64,000 bases of DNA from Dirofilaria immitis (GCA_024305405.1 JAKNDB010000068.1:816001-880000), one strand, 5' to 3'. Positions 45,818 through 59,764 are shown, counted from the stretch's first letter. Made by a program: numbers and translations. Notes: generated by a model from the sequence alone, not told the origin.

Positions 45818-46038
45818 GAATCAACGAATCTAGGAATCAATCTAAGAATCAATCAAAAAAAAAGAATCAAAGAATCAATCTAAAAATCAAAGAAGAATCA
45901 ATCTAAAAAAAAAGAGTCAAAGAATCAATCTAAAAATCAAAGAATCTACGAATCAACGAATCTCAGAATCAATCTAAGAATCAAAGAATCTCAGAATCAA
46001 TCTAAGAATCAAAGAATCAATCAAAAAAAAAGAATCAA
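45818..46038. repeat. Minisatellite of 12-15 bp units
   Basis: Irregular tandem copies of 'gaatcaatctaa' and 'aaagaatcaatc' with inserted poly(A) runs. The unit alternates between 'gaatcaa', 'gaatctaa' and 'gaatctcagaatcaatc' forms. Confidence 0.85.
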
Positions 46039-46414
46039 TTTCGAAAATTTCTAACAAAAATTGTAAGAAAAATTTTAAAAATTAGAAGAAAAAAGAAAAG
46101 TAAATAAATGTGATAAGGAAAGATTTTGAACAATTGAGGTAGAAAGAAAAAAATTATTTTTTCATAACTATTTATTTATTCATTTATTTACTAACATAAA
46201 TGTAAGTTAAGTGAATGTACAATTAGGAAGTATTTTCAAAGGAAAAAAAAAAATACGTAAACACATATTTCATACAAACTTCTTCACCTAATAATATTTC
46301 TCAATTATATTTGCTTTTACAAATGAGTACTTTTCCTCTTTTTTTTTTTATGGACAAATAAAATGATTGCAATTTTAGGCTTCACTTAAATTCTTCTCTT
46401 CTTATCTCTCCTTT

Positions 46415-46417
<3 letters not shown>

Positions 46418-46450
<33 letters not shown>
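46418..46450. repeat. (TC)n microsatellite
   Basis: About 16 uninterrupted TC dinucleotides. Confidence 0.95.
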
Positions 46451-46454
<4 letters not shown>

Positions 46455-46539
46455 CGCTTAGATTCTTTAAAGTTTGCTTATTTTTGATAATATTAATACA
46501 TATGTATTAGATTTGTTTAATAAAATATTTTTACTTTTA

Positions 46540-46950
46540 ATTTTATTCACAATTTGGAATTTACTAATTAGCAAAGAGTTGTGATATAATTTTCTTTATT
46601 CATTAACCTTTAACCTTTGATTATTTATAAATAGGTATGAAAAAAAAAAAAAGATGTGACTCATTTAAGCTTACAATTATAATTTACAATTCAAAATTTA
46701 CTAATTGGCATAAACTTATAAAATAATTTTTTTATATACTACTAATCTTTAATCTCTAATTTGAAAATAGATATGATGAAAATGAATGTCATTTTTTTGA
46801 ATAAATTTTATAATCAATTACTCTTTCTTCTTTCCACTATAATTGCAATTTTATATTCATCAAATAGCACAGATTTATAAAAATAAATTTATTATAAATT
46901 AACCTTTAACCTTTGTTTTAGAAATAGATATAAAGGAAATGAATGATTTG
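46540..46950. repeat. Three diverged copies of a unit of about 150 bp
   Basis: Each copy runs 'caattt..atttactaatt' - 'gca' - 'tataaaataa.ttt.ttat' - 'ttaacctttaacctttg' - 'aaatagatatga' - 'gaaaatgaatg'. Copies begin near 46548, 46687 and 46846. Divergence is high, so this is an old tandem triplication. Confidence 0.6.
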
Positions 46951-48479
46951 TTTAAATTTTTAATCAAAATTAACATTAAATTTTATAATGCAATAATAAA
47001 TGGATACTTTTTATTTTCATTAAAAAATTTAAGTACAAATTTTTAATATAATTCTAATAAAATAATTGTTTCATCAGTGATTATTTTATTTTAAATTTTA
47101 TTTATATTTCAAATTTTATATTAATAAATTCCAATAAAATCGATCAATCAAAATTTGATATTATAAATTAATTTTCTAGGCTTATGAAAGGTTGAGTATT
47201 TAAATGCGTACACAATCAATCGGTTATTATAATAATTATCGGATCAATCAAATTTACATAATTGATTAGAGAAAGACATGTACAGATATTATTATTGATT
47301 GGATTAATGAATATGATACATTTTTGTGGCAAATTTTCTTTGGATTGTTTACCTTTAATTCCGAAAATATATGACGATATATGTAAGATAATTATTACAG
47401 GTACTAGTTGTGTCATTGTTAGTAAACAACATTACTAGATATACTAGGCTAGAAAAATCATTTGGCTTTCAAATTTAAATTTTAACTTGCTAATGGCAAT
47501 TATTTCATCTATTCTTTGGCTTAGTTGTTTTTTCTTTTTTTTTTCAGGCAATAACTATGAAAAAAAAGTGAAATATTGCAGAAAATGAAATTTTGAAATT
47601 TAAAAAAATAAGTAAAATTTCGAAAGACAAAATTTGATAATTTTTTTTACCAAAAATCCCATTCGTTTATAATTAAATTAAACAAAGCAAAATAATTATG
47701 CAAGTTTCCATTTAAAAATGTTTTCTCTTTTTCTTTTTTTTTCGGAATATTAGAAGAGAAAATTTTAAAATTTAATGAATTGAGAATTTTGCGCAAAGCA
47801 AATCCATTTCCGCTCATTTCTATTGTCCTATAATTCTCATTTATGTTCAATAAAAACTTTCATTTAAAATTTTAAAACAACCTTCAACGAATTGAATTTA
47901 TTCACTTATTTAATTCGTCCGACAAAAAAAATTATTTTTATGATTTAACGGCAAAATAAAAGAATAGTAATGAATGAGAAATATTTCGAAAACGTTATGA
48001 AGAAAATTCGATTTGAACAATTTTCTCGACAATGTCCCGAAATTTTTACGACAATTTTTCTTCATTTCCTTTCACTCATCTTTAATCACTCATTTGGCTC
48101 ATTTCAAAAATTTTTTCGAAAAAAAGAATATCTTATAATTGTTTGCGTAAATCCTGTCTGATATTTCACCCTACCGTATTTTGATTTTACTATACGATCT
48201 CTTGTTTTTACCGTATTATTCGATTTCATCGTATTATCGTATATTCATTTATCTTTCCAATTTATAAGTTGTATGATTTCATGATAGAATGGAAAATTAA
48301 GCGATAATTTAAAAATTTTTAAACAATCATCAGACGAATAATTCAATAAATAATCGATAAGATATTTGAAATGAATAATTCTAAATTCAAATGAATCAAT
48401 AATGCCAATAACATATTTATTTATTTATTTTTTTGCTATTAAAATTAATTAACGAATTATGAATTATTTGTAAAATCGA

Positions 48480-48935
48480 TGTGATCAAAATCAAAATTTG
48501 ATTTCAGTTTAATTATCAAAATTTTAGTTGAAAATAGTTTGTCTGAGGTTTAAATTGAATTTAATTGTCAAGATTTAAATCCAGTTGAATCGTTAAAATT
48601 TACTTCAATTTAATTGAGCAAAAATTTGTCCCTATTTATCTGCTAAGATTTGTATTCAATTTAGCCATCAAGACGTTAAGTTTAAATTAATCGTTAAAAT
48701 TATGCTCAATTTAAATGTTAAAATTTAATTCATTTCAATTATTACGATTCAATGCAATTTAATTATTAACATTTAAATTCGATTTAACTGATAAGATTGA
48801 ATATTAGAATATTAGTTTTATCTCTTAAAATCAAATTCAATTTGAGTATCAAAATTTAAATTTAATATAATTATTAAAATTTATGCTTAGTCTAAATATA
48901 TTGAGATTTATATTCAATTTAATCATAATATTCTT
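48480..48935. repeat. Decayed array, roughly 30-40 bp period
   Basis: Repeated variants of 'ttcaatttaattatcaagat' and 'ttaaaatttaaat' across about 450 bp, with irregular spacing. No coding potential. Confidence 0.55.
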
Positions 48936-50287
48936 ACTTCATCACATACCTTTTGTTTGGCTATGAAATTAATATAAATATGTCTGATGAAATTGCATTT
49001 ATAATATTAAAATAGACGTAATAATAATATTTCATCATTAACAATACTATAGTCATGTAATAAATGAATGAATTCAATTATTTGACTTATTCAAAATTAA
49101 TCGTCAGAAGAATTTTATAATAATTATAAAGCCTTCTATATCATTTGGATAACAATGAATTAAATAAATGAGATGAAAGATTCGCTATGACTGAATCAAT
49201 CAATCTCTTTCAGATTGACAATTTTGAATGAATTTTTACACATATAAATTTTTTGAAAAATTATGGTAAAAGATTAAAAAAACTACCGTAGGAAAAGATG
49301 ATACGATTTTTTCATCTAATTAGCATTACGGTAGGTATGATTCTTTCATCTAATTAGCATTTTCTTTTTCAAAAAAAAGCAAAAAAAGCTAAAAATCATA
49401 AATTGCAAAAACAACGAAAATGAAATGTGTTTTAATTAGAATGAATTTTATTCAGCTTTTTTGGAAATGTAAAATTAAAAAAATGAAATAATATCTATCA
49501 AATGATTTTTTATGATCAAAATCAATCGATATATTCGTTACTCAATTTATTACTTACTAATTCAGAAAAAAAAGTTACATCGATTGAAAAGAGATAAGAG
49601 TTAATTTAAAAATATGAAAATGAAAATTTTAATTTTATCTTTTTTATCTACTTAAAAATTTCGATGATTTACTCATGCTAGATTTGTCAGATAATTAGCA
49701 AAATAATCTGGTATAAAACGCTGATATGAATTAATTTAACTGATAAATCATCGATAAATCAAGCAAAATACTCTTGGGAAACTGGAACGAAAGATTTATG
49801 AGCCAGATAGCTATGCTATGGCTATTTTATCTTCTTGCTAGTCTTTAAATAATTAGCTTCATATATTGATTATAGACTAGCAAGAGTCAAATCTAATGTA
49901 ATCGCGAAATTTTATTTAATTTCAGATTCTTCTCAGATTTCACTTTCCTTAACAATTTTTCGGAAATCACATAACAGAGCAGTAGATTGTTGTTTGACTA
50001 ATTTTTGATTTACAAACAATATTAATTTTTCTTTTTCAATATTTTTCTAATTGATTTAGTTAGCCATTTCAAATTTTTCCAAATCAACTAAACAACATTT
50101 GCCTTCAGAATTTTAGATAATTTCAAACGTTTAAATTATGCTTGAAATAATTTTGATTATTAATAATTTTTAGCAATTATCTAATAAATTCATAAATTAA
50201 AATGAATTAATAAATTTTATTAAAATTTCATCCGATAATCATTCAGCGATACTTCGTTTCATCTTCGGATACTGAATTGATTTTACT

Positions 50288-50304
50288 ATTGTTGTTGTTG
50301 TTGC

Positions 50305-50347
<43 letters not shown>

Positions 50348-50357
50348 ATTATTGTTG
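50288..50357. repeat. (TTG)n microsatellite
   Basis: About 22 TTG triplets with one GCT interruption and TTA variants at the end. It is not in a supported exon; on the minus strand it would read polyglutamine or polyasparagine, but no frame around it is sensible. Confidence 0.95.
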
Positions 50358-50639
50358 CAATTCGAATAAATTAAAATATTTCTAACGTCTTTGAATGATT
50401 ATATGAAATTTTGTAAAATTCATTGTCCTAAGTTCATAAATATATAAATTCGTAAATTTATAAAAGTTTATTAAAATCTAATCTAAATTATCAGAATTAT
50501 TTGATAGCTTCAATGATATGTTTTTATTTTTAATCTGATAGATTGATTTTCTTTTTATTTTTTTGATAATTTTATGAATAAAAATATAAAGATTTTTCTT
50601 ATCTGTGATTTTTTTTTAAAGATAATTGAATAAGTTCAT

Positions 50640-50900
50640 CAATTCCGAGCAAGTTAATTAAATAATAATCAATTCGAATAAATAATGCATTATCAATGAT
50701 GGAATGAGTAATGATTAATCGAATTATCAATTGCGATAAGTAATGAATAAATTGAATTAATTGATTAAAAATAAGTAATGAATGAATTGAAATTAACTAG
50801 CTAAAATAAGCAATAAATTTGACTTATCATTTAAAATATATAATGAATTAATTGATTTATCTATGTAACAATGAGCAATGAATTAATTAAGTTATCGTTA
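50640..50900. repeat. Decayed array around 'aataagtaatgaatgaatt'
   Basis: Five or six variants of 'gataagtaatgaataaattg' with 'aattaattgat' spacers at irregular intervals of about 45-55 bp. Confidence 0.5.
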
Positions 50901-51132
50901 TCATCAGAAAAATAGAATATCTGATCTGTTATTTCGATCTATTTGTAATCTCCTTATTTTCTCTCTCTTCCTCTCTCTCTTTCTCTTTTTTTTTTTAAAT
51001 TTTTTGAATAAGGATTACATCAATCTTTCCATATTGAAAAAGGTTATGAATGTATATGATGAAGGTCAAGTATATTCCCTCTTCAGTGGATCAATTTTTA
51101 ATCATCTTGTCAAAATAATCCGATTTATTACG

Positions 51133-51275
51133 ATCTCTCTCTCTCTCTCTCTCTCTCTCTCCTTACGTATTTATTACTACTATTACTACTATTACTACTA
51201 CTACTACTATTACTACTACTACTACTATTACTACTATTACTTGTAGTATTATTATTATTATTTTTATTATTCATT
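51133..51275. repeat. Compound (CT)n and (TAY)n microsatellite
   Basis: (CT)n at 51133-51162 is followed by (TAC/TAT)n at 51171-51243 and (ATT)n to about 51272. A plus-strand ORF across it reads only tyrosines and is an artefact. Confidence 0.95.
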
Positions 51276-51720
51276 GTTTACTAAATTTACTTGTATATCA
51301 AAGATTAGAATGGATAGCGATGAGAAAGAGGATTGAATATTGAATAGAATTTTTGTAGATTATTTGCTAAAACAAAGTCGGATAATTCCTATTCTTTTAT
51401 TATCAAATCGAAAGTAATAAATTTTACTTTTAATGAATCTAATCTTCGATGAGAATCTAATGCAAATTCCTATTCAATTAAAAAAAAAAAGAAGGAAAGA
51501 AAGAAATCTTTTGATAATTTAATATTTAGCAATGTTTTAGTTTAAAATTAATTAGCCTATAATTAATATATTAATTATCTATGCATTTCAATTATTATTT
51601 TATTATATATATCATTCAATTGCCATTGATAAATTTTGACATTTTGTTTTATGAAATTATTTATGAAAATTTTAATAATATTATATAAAACTATTAATAA
51701 TTTCTAATTTCTGTTAAATA

Positions 51721-52465
51721 AAATTATTCAATGAATTCTAATTCTGTTATATAAATAAATTCTGATTAAAGTTATTAATAAATTCCAATTTTATTATTCA
51801 AAATTATTCAATGAATTCTGATTCTGTTATATAAACAAATTCTGATTAAAGTTATTAATAAATTCCAATTTTATTATTCAAAATTATTCAATGAATTCTG
51901 ATTCTGTTATATAAACAAATTCTGATTAAAGTTATTAATAAATTCCAATTTTATTATTCAAAATTATTCAATGAATTCTGATTCTGTTATATAAACAAAT
52001 TCTGATTAAAGTTATTAATAAATTCCAATTTTATTATTCAAAATTATTCAATGAATTCTGATTCTGTTATATAAACAAATTCTGATTAAAGTTATTAATA
52101 AATTCCAATTTTATTATTCAAAATTATTCAATGAATTCTGATTCTGTTATATAAACAAATTCTGATTAAAGTTATTAATAAATTCCAATTTTATTATTCA
52201 AAATTATTCAATGAATTCTGATTCTGTTATATAAACAAATTCTGATTAAAGTTATTAATAAATTCTTATTTTATTATTCAAAATTATTCAATGAATTCTG
52301 ATTCTGTTATATAAACAAATTCTGATTAAAGTTATTAATAAATTCTTATTTTATTATTCAAAATTATTCAATGAATTCTGATTCTGTTATATAAACAAAT
52401 TCTGATTAAAGTTATTAATAAATTCTTATTTTATTATTCAAAATTATTCAATGAATTCTGAATTT
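51721..52465. repeat. 80-bp satellite, about 9.3 copies
   Basis: Near-identical 80-bp units start at 51721 (diverged), 51801, 51881, 51961, 52041, 52121, 52201, 52281, 52361 and 52441 (partial). Each begins 'aaattattcaatgaattctg' and includes 'gttatataaacaaattctga'. Units ending before 52261 carry 'aattccaatt' and the last three carry 'aattcttatt' at the same place, so copies fall into two blocks. The first unit differs most (ataaataaat, ttctaattc). Purely non-coding and A+T-rich. Confidence 0.97.
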
Positions 52466-54329
52466 GTTATTTATATAGAAAAATGGAAAAATTCTTGTCA
52501 ATTAGTTGAAAATTTTAAGAATTTATTTATATGAAACAAGTTTTGAAATTAATGGAAGGAATATTTTTCAGAATCTGCAACATTAGAAGAAGGATTTATT
52601 GTTGTTCAAAAAAAAAAATATATTTTACGATAGCAATTATTTGCTTATCGATGGATTACTTCGTTTTTTTTTGATGATTTTTTTCTATTGATGTCATAAC
52701 AGGTTTTTGTAGTTGAAATTATAGGATTCAGAAATGTTTAGGAGAATGAATCGATCATGAATTTTGCATAAGTGATCATATCATTAAATAATGATTAGTT
52801 TTAGAGAAAGCATTGAATTAGTAGTTATATTCAGGTGTAAAACTTCGCATTTTTTTCTACAGATCAAGCAAGCTTGCTTAATTAGACTAGCCAGCTTTTA
52901 TTTATTCATAAATAATGGTATCATTAAGTCTTTGAGATGGGAAACGTTAAATTAATATAGCACATATAAGACTTTAATTTCTTTACTTGTTAAGTTTCGA
53001 CGAGGGATAACCAAATCTTACTAATTATACAATTTCTATCTTTCAAAAAATTATAGTTTAGAAAACAGTGATATATGATTACTATAGCAAATGTAAAATC
53101 TGATATTTTCTTCTAAAGGTTAAATAGATGTGAACTTTAGATAATTAAGTTTTAACGCTAAAGATTCTTTTTTTTTTTTGGAAGAGATTTTACGATGATG
53201 AAATGAATCAAATTTTATTAATTATAATAAAATTCATTTAGTACGAAAGTTTTCTTTCTCTTCCATCAACATCATCAAATATTTCTTTAAAAGCAATTAA
53301 TGGATAGAGATGCGAAAAAGAAATGTATTCTAATTAGAATTTCATAATGAAAATTTGAATAATAGACATATCTATTCTCGTTACCGAGAATTTTAATGCA
53401 ACGATAATATTTCAACATACTTTTTTTTTTTGATTTTATTCAATTTTCTCTTCCTCCTCATTTTCCATTATAATATAATTTAATAATACTTTTAAATGAA
53501 ACAAAGATTAGAATTGATAATAAAAGAAAAAGTTTTATTCTTTATATTTTAATGTTTGATATTTTAACTAAATTTTGGCTTTTTATTTTTTTCTTAGAAA
53601 ATCTTTGTGATGAATATTTTGATAAATAAATTTTTATTCATTGCTTTGTTTTTGCATCAACCATTTTAAAGATGTTTGTTTAATCAATTCAACTAATGCA
53701 TTGTGTTAAATTGAATTTAGGCTTAATTTGATCTTCTGATAAATATATTCTAAACCATATAGCAATTACAAAAATCAATGAATGATACGAATGATCCGAA
53801 TGATATAAACTATGACTTTTGAATATAAATGAGCTTATAATGCAATTTACAAATGCAAATTGATTTTATACTTATTTATTATTGATTATCGATCAAAATT
53901 TTTTTAATTATCACAAATCATATGATAAATATTGATTTGATTTTAATTTTTGATTTTAAATTTTTATCATTTTTTTTTCTTGATTGAAAAAGTTTGATAA
54001 TTTATGTATGAAAATATCATTCGTACTTAAGAAATGCTTTAATGGATTTATTCTTTTAGCTATTTACCTAATCATCAGCAATCTCTTGTTTACATATTGC
54101 TAAGTAAACAAACTTCTATTCGTATTCATTTTTCGTAAATCATTTGTTGAGAGCATATACGTAATAATTATAGCATGTCACAGACATATACAACGAAATA
54201 ATAATTTCATTCAATTTTCTCAAACGATTCTTGTTATGTTCGAATTTGCGATTTTCAATCTTTCATAATAAGATTGATTCTTCGGGAACAATTTGATTCT
54301 ATGCGAATATTTTTGTTTTTCAGACGACA

Positions 54330-54990
54330 TAATAAATAATGTCTTTCAAAAAATTAAATTATGTTTTTTTTTCGATAGTATGAATTCTACTAGAAGAAAT
54401 GAATTATAAAGGAATATTTGGTTTTGTTCTACTAAAACGAATCTTTTCAGAAGGATTAGATTGAATAGGTTTTTCTTAATAGCGTAAATTTTTCCGGAAT
54501 CGTTATATTATAGCATAAATTCTTCAAGAAAGGTTAGATTTCACGAAAGTATTTTCATTTTTCCTGATATCGTAAATTCTTCTGGAAGGACCAAGTTGGT
54601 TGTATGGGAATTATTTTGTTTATTTTGTTCTTCGCAATAACAAAATTTTTCATTTCGTTTTTCCGAATAACATGAATTCTTCTGGAATGATTATGCCTGA
54701 TAACATAAATTTGTTCCGGAAGGATTGGATTGATACAACATCATTCCATTTTTCTCAATTGTTGGAAATTTTTTTAAAGACGAGATTGTGCGGAAATATT
54801 TCATTTTTACTGATAAAGTAAGTTTGTCTGCAAGAATCGAGTTCTACTGGAATATTTTGTTATCCCGATAATATGAATTCGTCTGGAATGATTATTCTCG
54901 ATAAAATGACAACAAATTATTCTGGAAGGATTGAATAAAAACGAAATCCATCATTTTTCCTGATAAAATCAAAAATTCTTTCCTGAAAGA
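54330..54990. repeat. Decayed interspersed array around 'aattcttctggaaggatt'
   Basis: A core of 'cataaattcttctggaagga' recurs in varied form near 54383, 54438, 54487, 54515, 54566, 54672, 54705, 54880, 54918 and 54965, usually preceded by 'tttttcctgataa' and spaced 40-100 bp. It looks like an old minisatellite now broken up by mutation and indels. Confidence 0.6.
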
Positions 54991-55324
54991 AACAAGTTTT
55001 GAAACTAAGAATATATTTTGCGTGGGAATTTATGTAATTTATAAATATGGTGCTAATTTAATGCATTATTTATTTATGCTGATAGGAAATTAAAATAAAA
55101 TTTAGAATGAAATCTGATAGCTTGTAATTTGAAGTTGCTGAATTTGGCTTCATATTATCATTTTATGAAATCAATCCTTCTGATAAATTCGATTTTCATT
55201 TTAATCGATGTTCTAGCAATTATTGAAATATTTTCAATTTTCTCACAACTTGCTATCATTTTTATTTTCATCCAATTTTTTATTCTTAAGAAAAAAATCT
55301 TTATTTTCCCAAATTCACTTCTTA

Positions 55325-55437
55325 TATTTTATAGTCTCACAATTTACAGTACCTTCATAATTTACCGTACCTTTGCAATTTACGGTATCTCAACAATTTA
55401 TACTATCTTCATGGTTTACGGTATCATCATAATTTAA
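55325..55437. repeat. Five copies of a 22-bp unit
   Basis: Units of the form 'caatttacggtaccttcat' plus 2-3 bases, with changes at ac/cc and a/g positions. The 102-codon frame over it is a by-product of the repeat length not creating stops. Confidence 0.8.
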
Positions 55438-56717
55438 ACATACTTGCTTAGAAGTCAAAATAGAATATGATGAATTGATTGAAGTAATTTTCTTGACGAA
55501 GGAAATTTTACATAGATTATTATGATTGCCTTATTAACAATTATTTTTAGGGAACGAATTCTTTGTTAAAAAAAAATTTTTAGGTTAAAACTTTTCTGCG
55601 AAAAGAAAAAAAAAACATATCAAAATAAAGCAATTTTCAGCAAAAAAAAAAATGATAAATTTGATCCGAATACTATTTTGAAAAATTTTTGAAATTCTTT
55701 TTTACGAATATATTCGTTTTTTTTCAATCCTTTTAAATTGCTGTAAATGGACGATATGAAATGGATAAATATGCAAGTAATTATTGTCAAATTATCAAAT
55801 AAAACTTTTAAATTATATATTTCGTCTGAAATTAACTAAATTCTTTTTTTTTCTAATAATTTTAAATATTTCATTTTTATTAATCTATTAGATATCTTAT
55901 TTTAAAACATTTGCTTATTTTATTTCAAATATCTATCGATTAGATGAATAAATCTGAGATTAGAAATTCTATCTAATAAGTCAAATATTTTCTGATAATC
56001 ATCAAAATAACATTTGTCTTATTTCAATGCTTTCAATCCGTTCCCATTCATTTTTTCCAATTTAAAATATAAGATAAGAATTGATTTTTTTTTTTTAGTT
56101 TTATATCATGTTATTAGCTCTTATCTGTATGATATCTCAGAGATATGCTAATTAAACATAACTGATATGATTTTTTTTTAGCTAATTTGTCACTTTTTAA
56201 ATTTTGCTTAACCTCTCCTAATTTTTATTCAAGATTAAAAAATTACTCATTTTTGTTGTTAATTGAGAAATGAGCATTCTTGATAATTACGTATGCAAAC
56301 AGAAATTCAGATTCTGATGAAAGAAATTCAGATTCTGATTGAATGGAACGATAAACAGGACGCGGATTTTAACTGAATGAAATATCATATCTGATAATTT
56401 TTTTTTTTATTTTTAATACTATAAGAAATTCTGAGAAATGGATCTTATATGTATAACTTAAAAAAAAAAAATTGAAAATTGGTATTTATTTCCAATTTAG
56501 AATTTTCAATTAGAAATTTTAAAATTATTTGTTAGCGTGTTACACGCAATGTAACGAATAATAATATTTTGCATTTTATTTTTTCCTTTTTTAAATCTAT
56601 CAATTTATTATAGTTTTTAAATGTAACATACATATTTACGGCTATCAAATTTGATAACATGAAATATTCATATCGTATATATCAGATTTTATATCATAAA
56701 AATTAATCGTTTTTTCC

Positions 56718-56736
56718 CTCTCTCTCTCTCTCTCTC
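56718..56736. repeat. Short (TC)n microsatellite
   Basis: About nine TC units. The surrounding 55450-58500 is A+T-rich DNA in which I see no gene. Confidence 0.9.
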
Positions 56737-58504
56737 GAATCATTTTGCTATTTTCATTTTTCTATCAAAGTTGCAAAATTTGCATGAAATGGATTTTTTT
56801 TTGAAAATTGCATATAATATATGAAAAAGGCAAATAATATTTTTCAGTATTTCGCAAGAATTATAGAATCTATTATTTTGATTCATGAAATTCTAAATAC
56901 TGTATGATTCTAACTTTTTTATATACTATGAATTCATTATTATCGATTTATTTAGATATCGGATATTAAGAAATCGATACTTCTTATAATTAATTTTAAC
57001 ATCTAATTCGAAATAGAATAGAATTTAAATTGGAATTTTAAAACTTTTAAAGATATGAAAAAGGAGAGATTGAAAAGTTTGTCATAAAATATCAAACAGT
57101 GAAATTTTTCTAACTAAATAGATTTGATGAATGAATGACATAGTATTGCTATTTCTTAACTAGCGAATAATTATTAGATAATAATATCTATTATCAGCTA
57201 TCAGATAATAGTATCTATATGCTTTTAAAATTTTTATGTTAAAAAAATCGGGAAGCAAACTAACTTTGCATTATGTTTTATCTTGTTTTCTCGCCATGTA
57301 AAATATGTTTTTTTGGCATTAAAGAAAAATTAGAATTATAATTTTTAAAATTTAAAATTAAAATTTTAAATTTATGTAATTGATTTCAATATTTACAATC
57401 AGATTATTTGCCCTTCTTTCGCCCTTCTAAAATTTAATAAAAAAAAAAAAAAGAAAAGAAAATTGCCCTTTGTTATCAAAAATATCCTATGTTTGCTAAA
57501 TTACTAATAAAAAAAAACGACGTTTCGGCTCATTAAGCTTTTCTTTGATTGCCAAAAATTGCTTTATAGTACGTACCAGCGCCATTTATATATATATATA
57601 TTGTCACTTTATTTTTTAAATTTTAACTTAACGAAAAAACTAACAAGCAGAACTTCCTTAATTGTTTATCTTTTGATGTATTGATAAATTCAATTTCAAT
57701 TCAAACAAATTTTTAAACCAAAAGAAATTCAATTTAATGATATAACAAAAAAGAAAAGAAAGAGATTATTCGGCAAACTTTTCAACTCTATTCAACAAAC
57801 AAAATGGTATTCAAATAACACAAATACAATTAGTGCGTAAAAATTGCCTCAATAAAATAAACTTATCAAAATTTAAATTTTTTTTTCAAAAGACAAATTT
57901 TCATTTTATCAATTTCCTTTTGTTACTTCAAACAAGAAAGATAATAGATACTGTAACTTTTTATATATATCCGATAATTGCGCTCTTTTATTGTTAAAAT
58001 TATAGCATTTTTCTTTGATAAAAATAATAGAAGTGATAAGCTTTGATAATAAAAAATTTTTTTTGTCGGAAAAGTTTTTTTTTGAAGGTAACTTAGAAGT
58101 TGATAGACTAAAATGATTGATCCTATGCTTACATTTGGGATCAATTTTTGAGCAATAAATAGTATAAAATTTTCTTATAAACAAATTCTCGAATATTTGA
58201 AATCTCGAATATTCGAATAATTTAGCTTATTAATCATTTTATTAGAAAATATACAAAACTGTTGAATTGAAAATTTTAACAAAATCAAATATCAAATAGG
58301 CAAAATTTATAAGTAAACAAATATTGATGGAATAGTTTTTAAATAAGAGTTAAAGCTATGATAATTTGAATTTCGGAAATTTAATCTGAAAACTTTTTAG
58401 CATTTCATGCTAACGACTTCTATAATTAGCTTACATTCTTGGAAAATTGCTAAACGAAGAAATTTTACAAAATTACTTTGAAATATTTGAAGGAAAAACT
58501 ACTT

Positions 58505-58526
58505 TTCGTTCTTCTTCTTCTTCTTC
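58505..58526. repeat. Short (TTC)n microsatellite
   Basis: Six TTC triplets. No other feature is recognised between 56740 and 59760. Confidence 0.9.
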
Positions 58527-59764
58527 AATTTATTTGATTTAGTTTATTTACATTTTCGAGAATTTGTCGAGAAATTGAAAAGTCAGAAAAGAGATGTCTG
58601 GTTGTGTGATAATTTCATGCTAAATTCTATAACTTTTTATCTTCAATATTTATTATTTATTGAAATAAATCAATTTTTATTTGATTAAATTATTCATTTC
58701 AATCGTACTGATTTGTAATTATTTTTTTTTTTACCTTTATCGATTATTTATTTACCTGTATTACTTTTTAGCTATACATGATTAGTTATGATGATGAGCT
58801 GGCAAAATATTTATCATTTCATGTTACTTTTTATCTTTTGCGACAAATAATCAAATCGATTGATTGATCAAATCGTATCGAAAAGTCGTAAATTTTATTC
58901 AGTAACTAAACGTAAACCATTCCACAATTTGATCTGTTTTGTTTCGCTCGCGCTATCTTCTTCCTGTTGTTTGATAATACATTAGCGGCATTTTTCTTTT
59001 ATCTTTTTCATTAAGAAGGACAATTATAGTACTTATTACTTCAGCGAATCATTCAACTAAATTAGTGACAATTACAGGTGAGCATACAGGTAAGACGAAA
59101 CTATTACTCCATCCGTCCGTTCATCTTTATTATCTTTTCTTTCCTTGTTCAAACTCTTTTTCCATTCCATTTCTATCATTCTTTTATATTTTACTTTTGC
59201 TTCATTTTTATTTCATCATCTCTTTCAAGGTGATAAGTTTAATTTAATGAAATTCAAAAGCCTAGGATTAAAAATATGAAGCCAAGGAGATATTTTTATT
59301 TATTTTTATACCATATTTTTTACCTTTATTTCATTTTATTTCTCATTTTTTGTTAAATGAAAATTTTAATTTCAATTAAATTTCATTAAATTAAATCCTA
59401 AGGCTAGATTATAGGATAGGGCTAATGAAATATTTTTAGACATTTTATTCATTTCTATATCATTTTTTTTTCATCCAATTTTTGACCCATTTTTATTTGA
59501 AATATAATATTTCAAAATATACATTTATAATTTGTCAAAATTTTATAGCCATAATGACATCTTATTTTTTTTTTTTATTACATTATATATTTCAACATTT
59601 TATCACTTCAATTATCATTTATCAAATAAGCATTTGATAATCGCTATGAAATTATTTTTATTCAACTTTAATTTATGCTTTCAAATGTAAAAATATTACT
59701 CATAAATTTATTCAAAATTTAAATTGAACAAAAATATCAGTCATAAATTTAAAAGAAATAAAAT

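Noticed and set aside
45818..46038. CRISPR-like array
   Set aside because: Units are short, contiguous and variable, with no spacers, in eukaryotic DNA: an ordinary minisatellite.
51004..51246. 80-codon ORF ending in a tyrosine run
   Set aside because: It is a reading of the (CT)n and (TAY)n microsatellite.
57909..58184. Minus-strand ORFs of 91 and 73 codons
   Set aside because: Two overlapping frames of A+T-rich DNA with poly(K/N/I) composition, no acceptor or donor support, and no motif.
59065..59247. Possible exon with two nested donors (GTGAGC and GTAAGA)
   Set aside because: No acceptor partner or downstream coding exon was found; it could be a 5' non-coding exon of a gene off the window but cannot be supported.
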